DNA of 64,000 bases, from the NCBI RefSeq assembly GCF_001431535.1, contig NZ_LDJK01000002.1, forward strand, positions 62,001 to 126,000, given 5' to 3'. Positions 37,140-46,975 of this stretch are shown piece after piece. Source of the stretch: Stenotrophomonas chelatiphaga (lineage in GTDB: Bacteria > Pseudomonadota > Gammaproteobacteria > Xanthomonadales > Xanthomonadaceae). How positions within the stretch are numbered: position 1 is the first letter of the stretch; each line of letters starts with the position of its first letter. The notes below the pieces were generated by a model that had not been told where the DNA came from, did no database searches, and saw only the letters and a program-made list of their open reading frames with translations. A program made the translations under genes and the position numbers.

Positions 37140-38807
37140 TCAGCGCAGGATGCCGGGCAGGTCCAGGCCCTTTTCCTTTGCGCAGTCGATGGCGATCTCA
37201 TAACCCGCATCGGCATGCCGCATTACGCCGGTGGCGGGGTCGTTCCACAGCACGCGGGCGATACGCTTGGCGGCCGCTTCGGTGCCGTCGCAGACGATCA
37301 CCATGCCGGCGTGCTGCGAAAAGCCCATGCCCACGCCGCCGCCGTGATGCAGCGACACCCACGTCGCGCCGCTGGCGGTGTTCAACAAGGCATTGAGCAG
37401 CGGCCAATCGGATACCGCATCGGAGCCGTCGGCCATCGCTTCGGTTTCGCGGTTCGGCGATGCCACGCTGCCGCTGTCCAGATGGTCGCGGCCGATCACC
37501 ACCGGAGCCTTCAGTTCACCGCTGGCCACCATCTCGTTGAACGCCAGCCCAAGCCGATCGCGGTCACCCAGCCCGACCCAGCAGATACGCGCAGGCAGGC
37601 CCTGGAACTTGATCTTCTCGGCCGCCATGTCCAGCCAGCGGTGCAGGTGCGGGTTGTCCGGTATCAGTTCCTTGACCTTGGCATCGGTCTTGGCGATGTC
37701 TTCCGGATCGCCGCTCAGCGCGGCCCAGCGGAACGGGCCGATGCCGCGGCAGAACAGCGGCCGGATGTAGGCCGGCACGAAACCGGGGAAATCAAACGCA
37801 TCCTCGACGCCTTCCTCCAGCGCCATCTGGCGCAGGTTGTTGCCGTAGTCCACGGTCGGCACGCCCAGCGCGTGGAAGGCGAGCATCGCGCGGATGTGGT
37901 TGGCCATCGATTCGCGCGCGGCTTTCTCCACCACCTTCGGCGCGGACACGCGCTTGTCGTCCCATTCCTCTACCGTCCAGCCCTGCGGCAGGTAGCCGTT
38001 GACCGGGTCATGCGCGGAAGTCTGGTCGGTCAGCAGGTCCGGCTTGATCCCGCGCACCAGCAGTTCGTCCAGCACGTCGGCGACATTGCCGAGCAGGCCG
38101 ACCGACAGCGGCTTCTTCGCCGTGCAGGATTCTTCGATCAGGCGCAGTGCTTCATCCAGGTCATCGGTCCAGGTGTCCAGGTAACCGGTGCGCAGGCGCA
38201 TTTCGATGCTGCTCCTGCGGCATTCCACCGCAAGGCACGAGGCGCCGGCCATCACCGCCGCCAGCGGCTGCGCGCCGCCCATGCCGCCCAGGCCGCCGGT
38301 GAACAGCCACTTGCCGGCCAGGCTGCCGTCATAGTGCTGGCGGCCCATCTCCACGAAGGTTTCAAAAGTGCCCTGCACGATGCCCTGCGCGCCGATGTAG
38401 ATCCAGCTGCCGGCGGTCATCTGGCCGTACATCGCCAGGCCCTTCTTATCCAGTTCGTTGAAGTGGTCCCAGTTGGCCCAGCGCGGCACCAGGTTGGAAT
38501 TGGCGATCAGCACGCGCGGCGCATCGGCATGGGTGCGGAACACCCCCACCGGCTTGCCGGATTGCACCAGCAGGGTCTGGTCGTCCTCCAGCCGGGTCAG
38601 CGCATCGACGATGCCATCGAAGCTTTCCCAGTCCCGCGCGGCGCGGCCGATGCCGCCGTACACCACCAGTTCCTGCGGCCGTTCGGCCACGTCCGGGTGC
38701 AGGTTGTTCATCAGCATCCGTAGCGGCGCTTCGGTCAGCCAGCTCTTGGCGGTCAGCGTGGTGCCGGTCGGCGCGATGATGGTGCGGGACGGGTCGTTAC
38801 GGGTCAT
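37140..38807 (-). CDS. hutU: Urocanate hydratase
   Basis: A 555-residue NAD-dependent enzyme, second step of histidine degradation (urocanate to imidazolonepropionate). Signature stretches include [39 protein letters not shown] (NAD site), and the active-site Cys region [20 protein letters not shown]. The C-terminus has [20 protein letters not shown]. The length is normal for the family. Its start overlaps hutG by four bases. Last gene of the hutIHGU operon. Confidence 0.97.
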   Translation of the reverse strand: MTRNDPSRTIIAPTGTTLTAKSWLTEAPLRMLMNNLHPDVAERPQELVVYGGIGRAARDWESFDGIVDALTRLEDDQTLLVQSGKPVGVFRTHADAPRVLIANSNLVPRWANWDHFNELDKKGLAMYGQMTAGSWIYIGAQGIVQGTFETFVEMGRQHYDGSLAGKWLFTGGLGGMGGAQPLAAVMAGASCLAVECRRSSIEMRLRTGYLDTWTDDLDEALRLIEESCTAKKPLSVGLLGNVADVLDELLVRGIKPDLLTDQTSAHDPVNGYLPQGWTVEEWDDKRVSAPKVVEKAARESMANHIRAMLAFHALGVPTVDYGNNLRQMALEEGVEDAFDFPGFVPAYIRPLFCRGIGPFRWAALSGDPEDIAKTDAKVKELIPDNPHLHRWLDMAAEKIKFQGLPARICWVGLGDRDRLGLAFNEMVASGELKAPVVIGRDHLDSGSVASPNRETEAMADGSDAVSDWPLLNALLNTASGATWVSLHHGGGVGMGFSQHAGMVIVCDGTEAAAKRIARVLWNDPATGVMRHADAGYEIAIDCAKEKGLDLPGILR

Positions 38808-39658
38808 GCGGCGCTCCGGTTGGATGCGAATTCAAGGCAGGCGGTGAGCACCTGCGCCAGCGTGTGGCGCAGCGGTGTGGCGTGGTCGTCATCCAACGGG
38901 GTGGGCCAACTGTGGGCATCCAGCGCCTCGGCGGCCGGTTCGGCCATGTAGCCGCGGCAGGCCAGTTCCATCTGCAGGCTGTGCACGCCGCCGGGGATGT
39001 CGCTGTAATGGCGGGTGATCCAGCCGCCCTTGAAGCGGCCGTTGCGCACGTGCGGCAGGCCGCTCAGCCGGCACAGGTTTTCCACCACGTCGGACAGCGC
39101 GTTGTCGCAGGATGTGTCCACTTCGCCGGTCGGGCCGGCGGTGCCCAGGTTGAACTGCGGCAGCTCGCCGTCGAACAGGTGCGGGATGCGCGAGCGGATC
39201 GAATGCGCGTCATACACCACGACGGTGCCGTGGCGCGCGCGCAGGCGGGCGATCTGTGACGCCAGCGCCGCGTGGTAAGGCGCGAAGTACGCCTCGCGGC
39301 GACGCAGGATCTCGGCCTCGTCCGGTTCCTGCGCCGGCTTGTACAGCGGCTGGTTGTCGAAGGTGGTCAGCGGGCACAGGCCGGTGGTGTTCTGGCCCGG
39401 ATACAGCGACACCCCGCTGGGATCGCGGTTGAGGTCGATCACCGAACGCGAGATCGATGAACGCACCGTGGTCGCGCCGAGTCCGCGCGCGAAGGCGTAC
39501 AGCTCATGCACCCACCAGTCGGCATCGCGCCGGGCCAGCCACGGCGAGACGAAGCGCCCGGCGAGGTCGTCCGGCAGCGCGGTGCCGGTGTGCGGGAAGC
39601 TGATCAGCAGCGGCGCATCGCCTTCGTGCACCTCCAGCCACGGCGGCTGCGTGCTCAT
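38804..39658 (-). CDS. hutG: N-formylglutamate deformylase
   Basis: A 284-residue N-formylglutamate amidohydrolase that releases glutamate and formate, the last step of the five-step hut pathway. It begins with [17 protein letters not shown], and [19 protein letters not shown] and [14 protein letters not shown] supply metal/substrate ligands. Its presence with hutF, rather than an arginase-type HutG, defines the Pseudomonas-like route via formylglutamate. It overlaps hutH and hutU by four bases each. Confidence 0.95.
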   Translation of the reverse strand: MSTQPPWLEVHEGDAPLLISFPHTGTALPDDLAGRFVSPWLARRDADWWVHELYAFARGLGATTVRSSISRSVIDLNRDPSGVSLYPGQNTTGLCPLTTFDNQPLYKPAQEPDEAEILRRREAYFAPYHAALASQIARLRARHGTVVVYDAHSIRSRIPHLFDGELPQFNLGTAGPTGEVDTSCDNALSDVVENLCRLSGLPHVRNGRFKGGWITRHYSDIPGGVHSLQMELACRGYMAEPAAEALDAHSWPTPLDDDHATPLRHTLAQVLTACLEFASNRSAA

Positions 39659-41223
39659 GCCACCGGCTCCACGTTGGGCAGCACATCGGCCAGCCCGGAC
39701 GCCAGCGCGCCACTGCGCACCAGGTCGGTGGCAGCCAGCATGTCCGGATGGAAGTAACGGTCTTCTTCCAGCGTCGGCACCTGTGCGCGCAACAGCACGC
39801 GGACCGCTTCCAGCGGGCCACTGGACTGCAGCGGCGCGTGGAAATCACACCCCTGCGCGGCGGCCAGCAGCTCGATGCCGACCACGTTGGCGGCGTTCTC
39901 GGCCATCTGCAGCAGGCGCCGCGCGCCATGCGCGGCCATCGACACATGGTCTTCCTGGTTGGCCGACGTGGGAATGGAATCCACGCTGGCCGGATAGGCG
40001 CGCTGCTTGTTCTCCGATACCAGCGCGGCGGCGGTGACCTGCGGGATCATGAAGCCGGAGTTCAAGCCCGGACGCGGGGTCAGGAACGCCGGCAGGCCGG
40101 ACAGCGCCGGGTCCACCAGCATCGCCGTGCGGCGTTCGCTGATCGAGCCGATCTCGCAGATCGCCATCGCCAGCATGTCCGCGGCAAAGGCCACCGGCTC
40201 GGCGTGGAAGTTGCCGCCGCTCAGCGCTTCACCGGTATCAGTGAACACCAGCGGATTGTCGGACACCCCGTTGGCTTCGATTTCCAGCGTGGTGGCGGCC
40301 TGGCGGATGATGTCCAGCGCCGCGCCCATCACCTGCGGCTGGCAGCGCAGGCAGTACGGGTCCTGCACGCGTACGTCGTTGTCGCGGTGCGATTCGCGGA
40401 TCGCCGAACCCTGCATCAACGTGCGCAGCGCAGCGGCGGTGAGGATCTGCCCGCGCTGGCCGCGGATGCTGTGGATGCGCGGGTCGAACGGGGTATCCGA
40501 ACCCTTGGCCGCTTCCACCGACAGCGCACCGGTGACGAGGGCGGCCTGGAACACGATCTCGATCTCGAACAGGCCGGCCAGCGCGTAGGCGGTGGAAAAC
40601 TGGGTGCCGTTGAGCAGCGCCAGGCCTTCCTTCGCTCCCAGCTGCAGCGGCTGCAGGCCGGCACGCGCCAGCGCGTCGGCAGCGCTGAGACGCTGTCCGC
40701 CAACGAACGCTTCGCCGACGCCGATCATCATGCTGGCCAGGTGGGACAGCGGCGCCAGGTCACCGGAGGCACCGACCGAACCCTGCGCCGGAATCACCGG
40801 CACCACATCCTGCTGCAGCAGCGCTTCCAGCAGCTGCAGTGTCTCAACGCGCACGCCGGAGGCGCCCTGCGCCAGGCTGACCAGCTTCAGCGCCATCATC
40901 AGCCGCACCACCGGCAGCGGCATCGGTTCGCCGACGCCGGCGGCATGTGACAGCACGATGTTCCGCTGCAGGGTGGCCAGGTCTTCCGGTTCGATGCGCA
41001 CGCTGGCCAGCTTGCCGAAGCCGGTGTTGATGCCATACACCGGCGCGCCCTTGGCGACGATCGCTTCGACGGTGGCGGCACTGGCGCGCACGGCCGGCAG
41101 GGCCGCCGCGTCCAGCGCGATGCGCGCGCCACGGTAGACCTGCCGCCACTGCGCCAGCGGCACGTGGGCGGGGCGAAGCACCAGGGTGTCGGGTGTTCCA
41201 TGCTGCATTGAAGCGTGCTCCAT
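39655..41223 (-). CDS. hutH: Histidine ammonia-lyase
   Basis: A 522-residue enzyme that deaminates histidine to urocanate. The MIO prosthetic group forms from Ala152-Ser153-Gly154 ([16 protein letters not shown]). Other family blocks are [15 protein letters not shown] near the N-terminus, [16 protein letters not shown] and [16 protein letters not shown]. The ATG at 41223 overlaps the hutI stop by one base (TGATG); an ATG five codons later (41208) is an alternative. Confidence 0.97.
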   Translation of the reverse strand: MEHASMQHGTPDTLVLRPAHVPLAQWRQVYRGARIALDAAALPAVRASAATVEAIVAKGAPVYGINTGFGKLASVRIEPEDLATLQRNIVLSHAAGVGEPMPLPVVRLMMALKLVSLAQGASGVRVETLQLLEALLQQDVVPVIPAQGSVGASGDLAPLSHLASMMIGVGEAFVGGQRLSAADALARAGLQPLQLGAKEGLALLNGTQFSTAYALAGLFEIEIVFQAALVTGALSVEAAKGSDTPFDPRIHSIRGQRGQILTAAALRTLMQGSAIRESHRDNDVRVQDPYCLRCQPQVMGAALDIIRQAATTLEIEANGVSDNPLVFTDTGEALSGGNFHAEPVAFAADMLAMAICEIGSISERRTAMLVDPALSGLPAFLTPRPGLNSGFMIPQVTAAALVSENKQRAYPASVDSIPTSANQEDHVSMAAHGARRLLQMAENAANVVGIELLAAAQGCDFHAPLQSSGPLEAVRVLLRAQVPTLEEDRYFHPDMLAATDLVRSGALASGLADVLPNVEPVA

Positions 41224-42428
41224 CAGAAGGGATCAGGCTGCCCGCGCACCACGCGCGCGTGCAGCGGGTTGAAGCCGATGCGGTAGACCAGGTCGGCGGG
41301 GGCGTCGATGTCCCAGATCGCCAGGTCTGCGTCCATGCCCACGGCCAGCTGGCCGATGCGGTCGGCGCGGCCGAGCGCGCGCGCGGCGTTGCGGGTGAAG
41401 CCGGCGATGCATTCGTCCACGGTCAGCCGGAACAGCGTGGCGCCCATGTTCATCGCCAGCAGCGGGCTGGTCAGCGGGGAGGTACCGGGGTTGCTGTCGG
41501 TCGCCAGCGCCAGCGGCACGCCGGCCGCACGCAGCGCCTCGATCGGCGGCAGGGTGGTGTCACGGGTGAAGTAGAACGCGCCGGGCAGCAGCACGGCGAC
41601 CGTGCCCGCGGCCGCCATCGCCGCGATGCCGGCCGCGTCCAGGTGCTCGATGTGGTCGGCCGAAAGCGCCCCGTGGCGCGCGGCCAGTTCGGCCCCGTGC
41701 TGGTTGCTGAGCTGCTCGGCATGGATCTTCACCGCCAGCCCGTGCGCGCGTGCCGCCTCGAAGACCTGCGCTGCCTGCGCGGTGGAAAACGCGATGTCCT
41801 CGCAGAAGATGTCCACCGCCTCGGCCAGCCCTTCGGCGGCGATGGCAGGGATCATCAGCTTGCAGACTTCATCGATGTACTCCTGCGCCTGCCGTCCCGG
41901 CGGCACCGCATGCGCGCCGAGGAAGGTCGGCACCACGTGCACGTTGCAGTCCACGCCAAGCTGGCGCGCGACCTGCAGCTGCTTGCGCTCATCGTCCAGG
42001 GCCAGCCCGTAACCGGATTTGATTTCCAGCGTGGTGATGCCTTCGGCGCGCATCGCCAGCAGGCGAGGGCGGCTCTGGCGTACCAGCTCTGCGTGGCTGG
42101 CCGCGCGGGTGGCACGCACGGTGGACACGATGCCACCGCCGGCGCGGGCGATGTCGGCATAGCTGACGCCCTGCAGGCGCTGCTCGAATTCGTTGGCCCG
42201 GTTGCCGGCGTAGACCAGGTGGGTGTGGCAGTCGATCAACCCGGGCGAGATCCAGCGGCCTTCGCCGTCGATGCGCGTGGCCGGCTGCAGCTGCGCGCCA
42301 CTGCCGGCCGCGCCGACATGCACGATGCGACCGTCAAGGCTGGCCAGTTCGGCATCGGCGATCACGCCCAGGCCGTCGCCCTGCAGGGTCATCAGGTGTA
42401 CGTTGGTCCAGAGGGTGTCGCAGTGCAT
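41223..42428 (-). CDS. hutI: Imidazolonepropionase
   Basis: A 401-residue amidohydrolase-superfamily enzyme, third step of histidine breakdown, yielding N-formimidoylglutamate. The metal-binding His-x-His lies in [20 protein letters not shown], with further ligands in [21 protein letters not shown] and [14 protein letters not shown]. First gene of the leftward hutIHGU operon, divergent from hutF across a 67-base region with a HutC-like operator. Confidence 0.97.
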   Translation of the reverse strand: MHCDTLWTNVHLMTLQGDGLGVIADAELASLDGRIVHVGAAGSGAQLQPATRIDGEGRWISPGLIDCHTHLVYAGNRANEFEQRLQGVSYADIARAGGGIVSTVRATRAASHAELVRQSRPRLLAMRAEGITTLEIKSGYGLALDDERKQLQVARQLGVDCNVHVVPTFLGAHAVPPGRQAQEYIDEVCKLMIPAIAAEGLAEAVDIFCEDIAFSTAQAAQVFEAARAHGLAVKIHAEQLSNQHGAELAARHGALSADHIEHLDAAGIAAMAAAGTVAVLLPGAFYFTRDTTLPPIEALRAAGVPLALATDSNPGTSPLTSPLLAMNMGATLFRLTVDECIAGFTRNAARALGRADRIGQLAVGMDADLAIWDIDAPADLVYRIGFNPLHARVVRGQPDPF

Positions 42429-42455
42429 GGGCTGGGCTACACGGCTGAGCTGATA

Positions 42456-42465
42456 TGTCTATACA
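42456..42465 (+). promoter_or_regulatory. Probable HutC operator between hutI and hutF
   Basis: TGTCTATACA inside the A/T-rich stretch TGATATGTCTATACAATATA, an imperfect dyad of the TGTATAnnACA/TGTATATACA type recognised by HutC proteins. It lies in the only A/T-rich part of a 67-base divergent promoter region and so could repress both hutIHGU and hutF-hutC until urocanate is present. Assigned from memory of the HutC consensus. Confidence 0.55.
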
Positions 42466-42495
42466 ATATAGGCGTCCCTTTCCGGTTGTCCAGCC

Positions 42496-43866
42496 ATGAC
42501 GGATTCGTTGTCTCCCCCTGCCTTCCACGCCGCCCGCGCACTGCTGCCACAGGGCTGGGCGCGCGATGTCCGGCTGACCGTGGACGATGGCTGCATCGGG
42601 GAGATCCACGTCGGCGTGCCGACGCAGGCGGGCGACCAGGGCGTGCAGATCCTGGTGCCGGGCGTGCCCAACCTGCACAGCCACGCCTTCCAGCGCGGCA
42701 TGGCCGGGCTGACCGAAATCGGTGGTGGCGATGGCGACAGTTTCTGGAGCTGGCGCGAACTGATGTACCGCTTCCTGGCCCGGCTGGTGCCGGAAGCGGT
42801 GGAGGCGATCGCCGCCCAGGCCTACATGGAAATGCTGGAGTCCGGCTTCACCCGCGTCGGTGAGTTCCACTACCTGCACCACGATGCCGATGGCCGGCCG
42901 TATGCCGACCGCGCCGAGATGTCCGCGCGCATCGCCGCCGCCGCCGCGCAGACCGGCATTGGCCTGACCCTGCTGCCGGTGTTCTACGCGCATGCCGACT
43001 TCGGCGGTGCCGCGCCCAATCCGGCCCAGCGCCGGTTGATCCACGACGTGGACGGGTTCGCGCAGCTGCTGGATGGCGCGCGCACGGCCCTGCGCGTGCT
43101 GCCCGATGCAGTGCTCGGCATCGCCCCGCACAGCCTGCGCGCGGTGACCGGTGAGGAGCTGTCTGCCCTGTTGCCGCTGAACGACGGGCCGGTGCACATC
43201 CACATTGCCGAACAGCTGCGCGAGGTGGATGCCTGCGTGGGTTGGAGCGGCCTGCGCCCGGTGCGCTGGCTGTATGAAAACGCGGCGGTGGACGCGCGCT
43301 GGTGCCTGGTGCATGCCACCCATATCGATGACGACGAACGCGCGCGCATCGTTGCCAGCCACGCCGTGGCCGGCCTGTGCCCGATCACCGAAGCCAACCT
43401 CGGCGATGGCCTGTTCCCGATGCAGGCCTTCGCGCGCGAAGGCGGACGCTTCGGCATCGGTTCGGATTCCAACGTGCTGATCGATGCGGCCGAAGAGCTG
43501 CGCCTGCTGGAATACGGCCAGCGCCTCAGCCTGCGCGGGCGCAACGTCATTGCCCCGGATGCGCAGCGCAGCAGCGGCCGGTTCCTGTTCGATGGCGCGC
43601 AGCACGGCGGTGCGCAGGCGCTGGGCGTGCTGGCCGGATTGCAGCCCGGCGCCAGTGCCGACCTGCTGGAACTGGATGCCGGGCACCCGGCGATGCTCGC
43701 CCGCGACGGCGATGCCTTGCTTGACAGCTGGGTGTTCGCCGCACGTAATGGCGCGCTGCGCTCGGCATGGCGGCGCGGTCGCCAGTGCGTGGCCGACGGC
43801 CGCCACCTGCAGCGCGACGCCATCACCGCCCGTTTTGCCCAGGCCCTGCGCGGCGTGCTGGGCTGA
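42496..43866 (+). CDS. hutF: Formimidoylglutamate deiminase
   Basis: A 456-residue amidohydrolase that deiminates N-formimidoylglutamate to N-formylglutamate, the substrate of HutG. The metal site reads VPNLHSHAFQRGMAGLTE, followed by EFHYLHHD, GIAPHSLRAVT, VHIHIAEQ and FGIGSDSNVLID. The ATG at 42496 starts the homology. It leads the rightward hutF-hutC unit, with 24 bases to hutC. Confidence 0.95.
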   Translation: MTDSLSPPAFHAARALLPQGWARDVRLTVDDGCIGEIHVGVPTQAGDQGVQILVPGVPNLHSHAFQRGMAGLTEIGGGDGDSFWSWRELMYRFLARLVPEAVEAIAAQAYMEMLESGFTRVGEFHYLHHDADGRPYADRAEMSARIAAAAAQTGIGLTLLPVFYAHADFGGAAPNPAQRRLIHDVDGFAQLLDGARTALRVLPDAVLGIAPHSLRAVTGEELSALLPLNDGPVHIHIAEQLREVDACVGWSGLRPVRWLYENAAVDARWCLVHATHIDDDERARIVASHAVAGLCPITEANLGDGLFPMQAFAREGGRFGIGSDSNVLIDAAEELRLLEYGQRLSLRGRNVIAPDAQRSSGRFLFDGAQHGGAQALGVLAGLQPGASADLLELDAGHPAMLARDGDALLDSWVFAARNGALRSAWRRGRQCVADGRHLQRDAITARFAQALRGVLG

Positions 43867-43890
43867 TCCTCTTTCCGAATCGAGACCACA

Positions 43891-44622
43891 GTGAAGGCCA
43901 GCAAGTCCGCCACGCTCAACCAGCGCATCCGCAGCGAACTGGAAGGCCGCATCCTCAGTGGCGAATGGGCGCCGGGATTCCGCATCCCGTACGAACATGA
44001 GCTGATGGAGCAGTACGGCTGCTCGCGGATGACGGTGAACAAGGTGCTGACCGCACTAGCCGAAAGCGGGATGATCGAACGCCGGCGGCGCGCCGGTTCG
44101 TTCGTGGCGCGGCAGTCACCGCACCTGGAACAGGTGGCGCTGGCGATCCCGGATATCGCCATGCAGGTCACCGCGATGGGCCATCAATATGCGTACCGGC
44201 TGCTGCGCCGCCAGCTGCGCAGCGCCCGCGACGGCGATGACGGCGAACAGGAACTGGCCGGTGAGGCGAGCCTGCTGGCGATGGACTGCCTGCACCTGGC
44301 CGATGACCGACCGCTGGCGCTGGAACACCGGCTGATCAGCCCGACCGGCGTGCCGGAGGTGCTGGAGGTGGATTTCGCGGTGACCGCACCGGGCAGCTGG
44401 CTGCTGCAGAACGTGTCGTGGACGCGTGCCCAGCACCGCATCAGTGCGTGGGGGGCCGATGCGGCCAGCGCCAGGCTGCTGGATGTCAAAGCGGGCACGG
44501 CGTGTCTGGTGATCGAGCGGCATACCTGGCGCGGGGATCAGGCGATCACGCGGGTACGGCAGATATTCCTGGGGGATGCGTGGGATCTGGTGGCGCGGTT
44601 CGCGCCTGGGAATAATCGTTGA
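43891..44622 (+). CDS. hutC: Histidine utilisation repressor, GntR family
   Basis: A 243-residue HutC-subfamily GntR regulator. The winged helix (about 8-75) includes LEGRILSGEWAPGFRIPYEH and YGCSRMTVNKVLTALAESGM. The UTRA ligand-binding domain (about 95-235) includes DRPLALEHRLISPTG and LVIERHTWRGDQAITRVRQI. It represses hut genes and is released by urocanate. The GTG start at 43891 fits homology. Convergent with the Mrr-like gene. Confidence 0.95.
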   Translation: MKASKSATLNQRIRSELEGRILSGEWAPGFRIPYEHELMEQYGCSRMTVNKVLTALAESGMIERRRRAGSFVARQSPHLEQVALAIPDIAMQVTAMGHQYAYRLLRRQLRSARDGDDGEQELAGEASLLAMDCLHLADDRPLALEHRLISPTGVPEVLEVDFAVTAPGSWLLQNVSWTRAQHRISAWGADAASARLLDVKAGTACLVIERHTWRGDQAITRVRQIFLGDAWDLVARFAPGNNR

Positions 44623-44649
44623 TTGCTTGGGCGGGCTCGGCGTCGTTGG

Positions 44650-44713
44650 GTGACGACCGTTGGTCGTCACGCTCTGGCCTGAAGCAAATAGCGTAACGAC
44701 CAACGGTCGTCAC
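44650..44713 (+). repeat. Facing pair of SMAG palindromes after hutC
   Basis: GTGACGACC/GGTCGTCAC-type palindromes at 44650-44670 and 44693-44713, separated by 22 bases and in opposite orientation, so they can also pair with each other into one long hairpin. They sit between the convergent hutC and Mrr-like genes and may act as a bidirectional transcript end. Confidence 0.7.
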
Positions 44714-44736
44714 CCAGCCCATCCGTCACTACCCGG

Positions 44737-45741
44737 TTACAGGGTGGTGCACTGGCGCCAGCGGACCGGCTCGTCCACGCCGGGGCGGGAATTGAGCTGG
44801 ATGCGCACGTTGCTCAGTGCGGGGTAGCGGGTCACCTGGTCGCAGATCATCGGCCACACCTGGTCCAGTTCGCCGCTGCGGTTCACCACCAGCGTCTGCC
44901 GGGTCTGCCAGATGCCGCTGTGCACGCCGGGCAGCTTGCTCAGGGCGCGGGAGATTTCCTGCTGGTAGCGATCCAGCGTTTCGGTATCCGGGTTGAGGTC
45001 CGGGCCGGCCACCGGGGCCTGCGTGGCCGGCGGCGCCGGATCGGCGGCGGCAGTTGCAGGTGCGGTATCGGTAGCCGCGGTCGCCGCAGGTGCAGCAGCC
45101 GGGGCCTGGACGACGGCCGGGGCCTGCACCGGAGCCGGCGCGGCCACCTGCACGGTCTGGTAGCCCATGCCCACCAGCAGGCCCAGCGTGCTGGAGGCGA
45201 AGGCAGCGATCACGATACGCCGGATCGCCTCGTGGCGGGCCGCATTCTTGACCCCCGATTCGATGTCACCGGGCAGGTAGGGCGACAGCAGCGGCCACAG
45301 CCGGCGGCCATCCAGCACTTCCACGGCCTGCTTTTCCGCAATGGCCTGGCCATCGCCATCCACCAGGCCTTCGGTGATCAGGATGCCGCCGCGGGCGCCG
45401 GCCAGCCGCGCCGCCGCGCCCAGTTCGTTGATCGCCGCGGTGCCGATGCGGTAGGCCAGCCCATGCTTGCAGGTCACCAGGAAGTGCCCGCTGGCATCGG
45501 CCATCAGGAAGTCGCTGCGCGGCTCGCGGGTATCGTCCTCGTGGCGGCTCATTTCGGTCAGCCCGCGGCGCTCGTGCAGGGCGCGCTTGACCAGTTCGGA
45601 GAAATCGCGCCAGTGCATGCCCGCCAAGGCCTGCAGCCCCAGTTGCATTTCCTTGCGACGCCGTTTGACCAGCCACAAAAAACCGGTGGCGAGGACGAAA
45701 CAGGTGACGGCCAACAGCAGGGCCAGTATCCAGGAGAACAT
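44737..45741 (-). CDS. Membrane-anchored Mrr-like (restriction endonuclease fold) protein
   Basis: A 334-residue protein. An N-terminal membrane helix (ILALLLAVTCFVLATGFLWL) is followed by an Mrr-type nuclease-fold domain (about 45-160) with the SDFLMADASGHFLVTCKHG region, carrying the D...xCK pattern of PD-(D/E)xK folds. A second helix lies near 175-195, then a Pro/Ala-rich linker (AAPAPVQAPAVVQAPAAAPA). The tail, PDTETLDRYQQEISRALSKL onward, ends in a region with a Cys pair. Anchoring makes a role in classical restriction unlikely; relatives with this layout are uncharacterised. The ATG at 45741 is preferred to a TTG six codons earlier. Confidence 0.7.
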   Translation of the reverse strand: MFSWILALLLAVTCFVLATGFLWLVKRRRKEMQLGLQALAGMHWRDFSELVKRALHERRGLTEMSRHEDDTREPRSDFLMADASGHFLVTCKHGLAYRIGTAAINELGAAARLAGARGGILITEGLVDGDGQAIAEKQAVEVLDGRRLWPLLSPYLPGDIESGVKNAARHEAIRRIVIAAFASSTLGLLVGMGYQTVQVAAPAPVQAPAVVQAPAAAPAATAATDTAPATAAADPAPPATQAPVAGPDLNPDTETLDRYQQEISRALSKLPGVHSGIWQTRQTLVVNRSGELDQVWPMICDQVTRYPALSNVRIQLNSRPGVDEPVRWRQCTTL

Positions 45742-45856
45742 GCAGGCAGCAACGCACAACGCAGGAAGGGGCGGACAGTGTACTGGGGCGCAGTGCTTAT
45801 AGCGTCAGGGCAATCCCCACAAAGCGGGGCGCACGTCTCAAACGGCAGGCACGAAA

Positions 45857-45910
45857 AACCCGCCATTACCGAATCCGTGAGGGGAGGGACAAACGGGGTA
45901 ATGACGGGTT
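45857..45910 (-). terminator. Terminator-like inverted repeat after the phasin gene
   Basis: A 14-base inverted repeat with one mismatch (AACCCGCCATTACC at 45857-45870 and GGTAATGACGGGTT at 45897-45910), loop 26 bases. On the minus strand it is followed by a run of T (complement of the A-run at 45854-45858), as expected of a Rho-independent terminator for the leftward phasin gene. The long loop is unusual. Confidence 0.55.
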
Positions 45911-45978
45911 GATTGCAGTGTCGCCCACCGTCTGCTGCGTTGCAACAAAGCGGCAGGCAACACAGCGTTCCGGCAGGA

Positions 45979-46479
45979 TCAGCTACCGGTGGGCGACTGG
46001 TGGCTGCCCGGGGTCGGTTCACCACTGGCCGGGCTGGCCTGGCGGCTTTCCAGGCGGTTCAAGCGCGCGGTCAGCGAATCGATGCGTGCATTGAGCGCGG
46101 TCACGTCTTCGGCATTGGGCACGTGCAGGCGCTTGAGCACCCCGTGCACGCGGTCCTCGAAGGCTTTTTCCACCTTGTCCCACGTGCCGGAGGCCTTCTC
46201 GCGCGCCTGGCCCAGCTGTTCTTCCACGTTGTCCCGCCAGCCCGGGCCGTCTTCGGTGGCTTTCTCGCGGCGGCGGTTCTCGAAGGCTTCGCCTTCCTTC
46301 ACCAGGCCATCGAAGAAGCGGCTGCCTTCGGCCTGCGCGCGGCCCAGCGCACCCAGGCCGGCCAGCCAGACCTGCTGCGCCGAATCACTGAGCTTGCGCG
46401 AAACGCGCTCTGCCTGGTCCTGGAAGGAGGCTTTGTCCTGTCCGTCGTTGCGGGGGTCGTGCTCGTCATACTGGTTCAT
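45979..46479 (-). CDS. Phasin-family (PHA granule-associated) protein
   Basis: A 166-residue, highly charged, helical protein of the PhaF/PhaI type. The central segment AQQVWLAGLGALGRAQAEGSRFFDGLVKEGE is the family hallmark, seen here from about residue 34. Further heptad-like helix follows (WDKVEKAFEDRVHGVLKRLH), then a C-terminal coiled coil (ALNARIDSLTARLNRLESR) and a Ser/Pro tail. Phasins coat polyhydroxyalkanoate granules or act as general helical stress proteins. No PHA synthase is in this window. Confidence 0.83.
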   Translation of the reverse strand: MNQYDEHDPRNDGQDKASFQDQAERVSRKLSDSAQQVWLAGLGALGRAQAEGSRFFDGLVKEGEAFENRRREKATEDGPGWRDNVEEQLGQAREKASGTWDKVEKAFEDRVHGVLKRLHVPNAEDVTALNARIDSLTARLNRLESRQASPASGEPTPGSHQSPTGS

Positions 46480-46585
46480 GGGGTCTCCTGCATGGGCGGA
46501 TGCAGGGACCAGACTAGCGCTGCAACTGCTGGGGCGGCGTGATGGCCGCCGGCAGCGTCGGCCGGCAGTTCAGCCTGCGGTCGGA

Positions 46586-46861
46586 TCAGCCCAGTTTTTC
46601 CTTCAGCACGCGCTGGATCTCGCTTTCCACCATGCCCTTCATCGCCGACAGCAGGAAGCCGAGCTTGGCGGTCACGCGCACCGCGCTGGGCTGCAGTTCG
46701 ATGGCACCGTCCACGCCGCTGCCGGTGAAATCCAGCACGTCGCCGCGCCAGGTGGACTGCAGGCCAAAACGATCAGCCAGTTTGGCGGCCACTTCCTCGA
46801 TCGCCTGGCGCGCGGCCGGTGCGGCCAGGGCGTGGGCGTGGACGATATCGATGCTGGACAT
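46586..46861 (-). CDS. Polyhydroxyalkanoic acid system family protein
   Basis: A 91-residue protein matching the PHA_gran_rgn family. It begins MSSIDIVHAHALAAPAARQA and continues with LADRFGLQSTWRGDVLDFTG and VTAKLGFLLSAMKGMVESEI, a compact alpha-beta pattern. Members are found near PHA granule proteins; biochemical function is unknown. It lies upstream of the phasin gene on the same strand (106-base gap), which supports a joint role. Confidence 0.8.
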   Translation of the reverse strand: MSSIDIVHAHALAAPAARQAIEEVAAKLADRFGLQSTWRGDVLDFTGSGVDGAIELQPSAVRVTAKLGFLLSAMKGMVESEIQRVLKEKLG

Positions 46862-46975
46862 GCGGGTTCCTTTGCGGGGTGGGGCGGTGACAGGGCGTGC
46901 ATTGTGCGCATCAGCCGCGCAAACGCCAAGCGAGGGTTCTTCTGCGAATGCCAGCCAACTGCTAGTCTGCGCCGC

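Noticed and set aside
44737-45741. Mrr-like protein considered as a restriction system
   Set aside because: It is anchored by membrane helices and has no methyltransferase or specificity partner.
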